Of a DNA stretch of 64,000 nt, positions 61,674 through 64,000 are shown piece after piece. The notes below the pieces were generated by a model. That model did no database searches, was not told where the DNA came from, and saw nothing but the letters and a program-made list of their open reading frames with translations. Position numbers and translations under genes: made by a program. Each line of letters starts with the position of its first letter. Within the stretch, counting starts at the first letter, position 1. Source of the stretch: Nitrospirota bacterium (GTDB taxonomy: Bacteria; Nitrospirota; Thermodesulfovibrionia; Thermodesulfovibrionales; JdFR-88); the NCBI GenBank assembly GCA_021789555.1, contig JAJYJK010000004.1, positions 53,813 through 117,812 of the forward strand, in the 5' to 3' direction.

Positions 61674-62428
61674 CTCTTTTCTTCCAGAAACCGGTATTCC
61701 CTCAGTCCGAGCCTGTGAAAGATAAACCTCATGATCGTCCTTAGCACCCCGAAACCGTATCTCATGCTGGAGAGGAATCCGACCGACGAGGAGTCCACTC
61801 CGTAGTGGGTCCTGACCGGTATCTCCTCTATCCTGAAACCGAAGTGCACGAGCTGCGCGATTATCTCATTGTCGAAGACGAAGCCGTTTGAGTTGTCAAG
61901 AAAAGGCACCCGCTCAAGGACATTTCGCCCGTAGGCGCGGTAACCGGTATGATACTCGGAGAGTTTCAGCCCCATCGCGAGGTTCTCAATGAAAGTAAGG
62001 GTCTTGTTGGCTATGAATTTATAGAGCGGCATTCCTCCACGAAGGGGCTTGTGCAGCATCCTGGAGGCAAAGACGGCGTCCGTCCGCCCATCCAGGAGCG
62101 GTTTGACCAGGTCCGGGATGATGCGAGGGTCGTACTGGTAGTCCGGGTGGAGCATCACGATGATATCGGCCCCGTCTTTGAGGGCCTCAAGATAACAGGT
62201 CTTCTGGTTGCCGCCGTACCCTATGTTATATGAATGGGCGACCACCTTCAGGTTAAGGGATTTTGCGACCTCGACCGTCCCGTCGCGGCTGAAATCGTCA
62301 ACGAGCAGGATCTCATCCACCCATTCCATCGGTATGTCCATATAAGTCTTTTTAAGGGTGGCCGCCGCATTGTATGCGGGCATTACCACAACGATTTTCT
62401 TGTCTCTAAATCCCATGCCAGAAATCAA
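61670..62428 (-). CDS. DPM1-like GT2 glycosyltransferase
   Basis: A 252-residue GT-A-fold glycosyltransferase. It has VVVMPAYNAAATLKKTY, the DDFSRDGT nucleotide-sugar loop, the HNIGYGGNQKTCY-type segment (SYNIGYGGNQKTCYLEALKD), and the MLHPDYQYDP acidic site. Such enzymes transfer a sugar from a nucleotide donor to polyprenyl phosphate. This would supply the lipid-linked donor for the GT-C-type membrane proteins downstream in the operon, so the gene set is coherent. There is no C-terminal membrane segment. Confidence 0.88.
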   Translation of the reverse strand: MISGMGFRDKKIVVVMPAYNAAATLKKTYMDIPMEWVDEILLVDDFSRDGTVEVAKSLNLKVVAHSYNIGYGGNQKTCYLEALKDGADIIVMLHPDYQYDPRIIPDLVKPLLDGRTDAVFASRMLHKPLRGGMPLYKFIANKTLTFIENLAMGLKLSEYHTGYRAYGRNVLERVPFLDNSNGFVFDNEIIAQLVHFGFRIEEIPVRTHYGVDSSSVGFLSSMRYGFGVLRTIMRFIFHRLGLREYRFLEEKS

Positions 62429-62502
62429 GACCTCGCGTTTAAGGATAACTTACAAAGGCCATAATCTTCAATATTTTCAAGCCCTCCATTTATCGGAGCC
62501 AT

Positions 62503-64000
62503 CTAAAATTTTGCCGCCTTTTTGGCCTCCATGGACTCCATATATGCCCGCAGGCCCCGGGCGGCGTCCATGTCGCCCGCGCCCGACAGCGCATCGGCGG
62601 CCTTGCGGGCCGCCTCGATGGCCTCTTCGCACCGGCCCGCCGCCTCGAGTGATTTTATGAGGCCGTACCGGCTGTTTAAATCCGTAGGGTCAAGCTCCAC
62701 CGCCCTCCGGAATCGGGCGGAGGCCGATTGAAAGTCGCCTTTCTCGGCATAGGCGTTTCCAAGGGCCGCCTCGTCGGCAGCGGACCCCGGATTTCCCTTG
62801 ACCTCGATCAGATAACCCTTTATGGCCTGATCGAACTCGCCGGCGGCCCTGTCCTGCCTGCCAAGTTTTTTTAACGCGTATCCCAGATTATAGTGGACGT
62901 CGGGGGCCTCGTTCCCTCCGGCCCCAAGCGCGCTTTTAAAGGCGTCCGCAGCCTCCCGGTACTTGCCCTGCCGGACAAATACGCGCCCGATCTCGTTATA
63001 TATGCCCATGGACATCTCCGGCTGGGTCTTTAAAAGCCCCCTGTAAACCCGTATGCTCTCGTCAAATCTGCCAAGCTCTCCAAGGGCGAAGGCAAGCGTG
63101 TAGTCCGCCGAATAATAATCGGGGATTATCCGGAGGGCCTTCCCGCACTCCGCGACAGCCCCCTTGAAATCCCCCAGCTTGGCGAGCGCCTCCGCGAGTT
63201 TTTCATGGGCCAGGTAGTATTCGGGCAACTGCCGGAGGGCGGCCTGGAACTGGACGGCCGCCTCTGCATAATTTTTCTCCTCCGAGAGGAGCACCGCATA
63301 GTTGTAATGCAGCCACGGGTCTGACCCCGGCCCCCCGGCGGATGACACTCCCAGGGCCTGCCGGTACTCCTCCGCGGCCTCCTGCATCCCGGCAGCCGAG
63401 GCATACTTGCCCAGGGCGGCGACGGCCTGTTGGTAGCGGGCCAGTTCCCTGGCGTTATCGAGCCGGTTTGTAAAGGGAGGCTGCCGCAGTCTGCCGGCCA
63501 CGTCTTTATAAACCCTGCGATGGTCATAGCCTGTGAAGGCGAGCCGCTTTTCGCACTGCTCCTCGGAGAGGACACTGGCGCCCTCTTTATTTTTTGTCCA
63601 GTTTGGCAATATCCGGCCGATCTGCCTGAGCATCACCTCGGCCAGCAGGTAGTTGCCATGGAAATTCATATGCACATGCTCATAGAAGATGTTGTCTCCG
63701 GGGATGCCCCCTGGGCTTGCCTCCTCGAAGAAACGGGCGGCGTCCACCAGATATAGCCCACTGGCGGGTCCTCTGGTGGACCTGCCGGCGACCTGCCGGA
63801 TGATTGCGTTAATCCGGCTGTCTGCCCGGAAACGGAGCGTATCGTAGTCGCGGGCCTCGACATAGCTCTTCCTTGCCGCGGCGTAATCGCCCGCCGCCTC
63901 ATAGCACTGGCCCATCCTGTAGTCCAGGGCTGCGTATTGCGGGTCTATCCGGGCGGCGGCCAGGTAGGATTTCAGCGCCCCGCTAATGTCCCCGGCGCCC
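62503..64000 (-). CDS. TPR protein with SGNH-hydrolase-like block (5' end outside window)
   Basis: The frame is open to the right edge, beyond the first ATG (63915), and TPR-like sequence (LKSYLAAARIDPQYAALDYR) continues upstream, so the start is outside the window. In order the visible part shows a TPR segment, then a block ending in YEHVHMNFHGNYLLAEV that resembles the final motif of SGNH/GDSL hydrolases (Asp/Glu-x-x-His), then about seven TPRs to the stop. Family SGNH enzymes of this kind remove or add acyl groups on polysaccharides. It is the first gene of the operon that can be seen here; its catalytic Ser is not in view. Confidence 0.72.
   Translation of the reverse strand, partial: GAGDISGALKSYLAAARIDPQYAALDYRMGQCYEAAGDYAAARKSYVEARDYDTLRFRADSRINAIIRQVAGRSTRGPASGLYLVDAARFFEEASPGGIPGDNIFYEHVHMNFHGNYLLAEVMLRQIGRILPNWTKNKEGASVLSEEQCEKRLAFTGYDHRRVYKDVAGRLRQPPFTNRLDNARELARYQQAVAALGKYASAAGMQEAAEEYRQALGVSSAGGPGSDPWLHYNYAVLLSEEKNYAEAAVQFQAALRQLPEYYLAHEKLAEALAKLGDFKGAVAECGKALRIIPDYYSADYTLAFALGELGRFDESIRVYRGLLKTQPEMSMGIYNEIGRVFVRQGKYREAADAFKSALGAGGNEAPDVHYNLGYALKKLGRQDRAAGEFDQAIKGYLIEVKGNPGSAADEAALGNAYAEKGDFQSASARFRRAVELDPTDLNSRYGLIKSLEAAGRCEEAIEAARKAADALSGAGDMDAARGLRAYMESMEAKKAAKF

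Overview
The window looks like a GC-rich Gram-negative chromosome, most likely an uncultured Nitrospirota (Thermodesulfovibrionia-like) or Desulfobacterota/Desulfuromonadota relative. This is inferred from a coaBC-rpoZ-gmk-remA-yicC block, a futalosine-pathway nucleosidase, a radical SAM gene beside hemE/hemH, and several multiheme c-type cytochromes. The lineage cannot be fixed from sequence reading alone. Nearly all of the window is tightly packed protein-coding sequence. I saw no rRNA, tRNA or CRISPR array.

Layout. 1-1217 is the 3' part of an EF-G gene. 1218-3803 is an AT-richer accessory patch: a short element with 36-bp terminal inverted repeats carries a DUF559 nuclease-like gene, followed by an Apea/HEPN-like protein. 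3804-18300 is housekeeping: ileS-lspA, ilvBN, ilvD, and an operon reading leftward hflX - radical SAM - hemE - hemH - hemY. In that operon hflX and hemH both seem to begin with an ATA codon. 18492-21628 encodes an outer-membrane beta-barrel and a decaheme lipoprotein cytochrome, an MtrB/MtrA-type porin-cytochrome conduit. 21784-40289 holds truA, a DksA/TraR-like protein, rpsB-tsf-pyrH-frr, mqnB, a CBS-domain ClC channel, thiE, accBC-efp-pepP-aroQ, a roadblock/TPR pair, and coaBC-rpoZ-gmk-remA-yicC.

40541-43347 is the highlight: two tandem hexaheme cytochromes whose signal peptides, mature N-termini (Phe-His), heme spacing and conserved blocks closely follow Geobacter OmcS/OmcT, the subunits of cytochrome nanowires. 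With the porin-cytochrome pair they suggest extracellular electron transfer through polymerised cytochromes. 43311-50325 is bioD, an SDR, and an aspartate-family block (lysC, an ApgM-like gene that may replace homoserine kinase, two threonine-synthase-like genes, a NIL-domain protein and a ThiS/MoaD-like sulfur carrier). An MFS exporter follows under a strong promoter with a palindromic operator.

51759-64000 is a single leftward operon of at least eight genes. It holds five consecutive paralogues of a polytopic, TMTC-like (GT-C fold) protein with C-terminal TPRs, a methyltransferase, a DPM1-like GT2, and a TPR protein with an SGNH-hydrolase-like block that runs off the right edge. It reads as a cell-surface protein or glycan modification system. 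Its substrate is unknown; the multiheme cytochromes in the same window are one speculative candidate.

Short hairpin repeats (GGGG-loop-CCCC, CCCTCTCCC-loop-GGGAGAGGG, GGGACCAGTCCC) are scattered between genes, and the last family also lies inside hflX.
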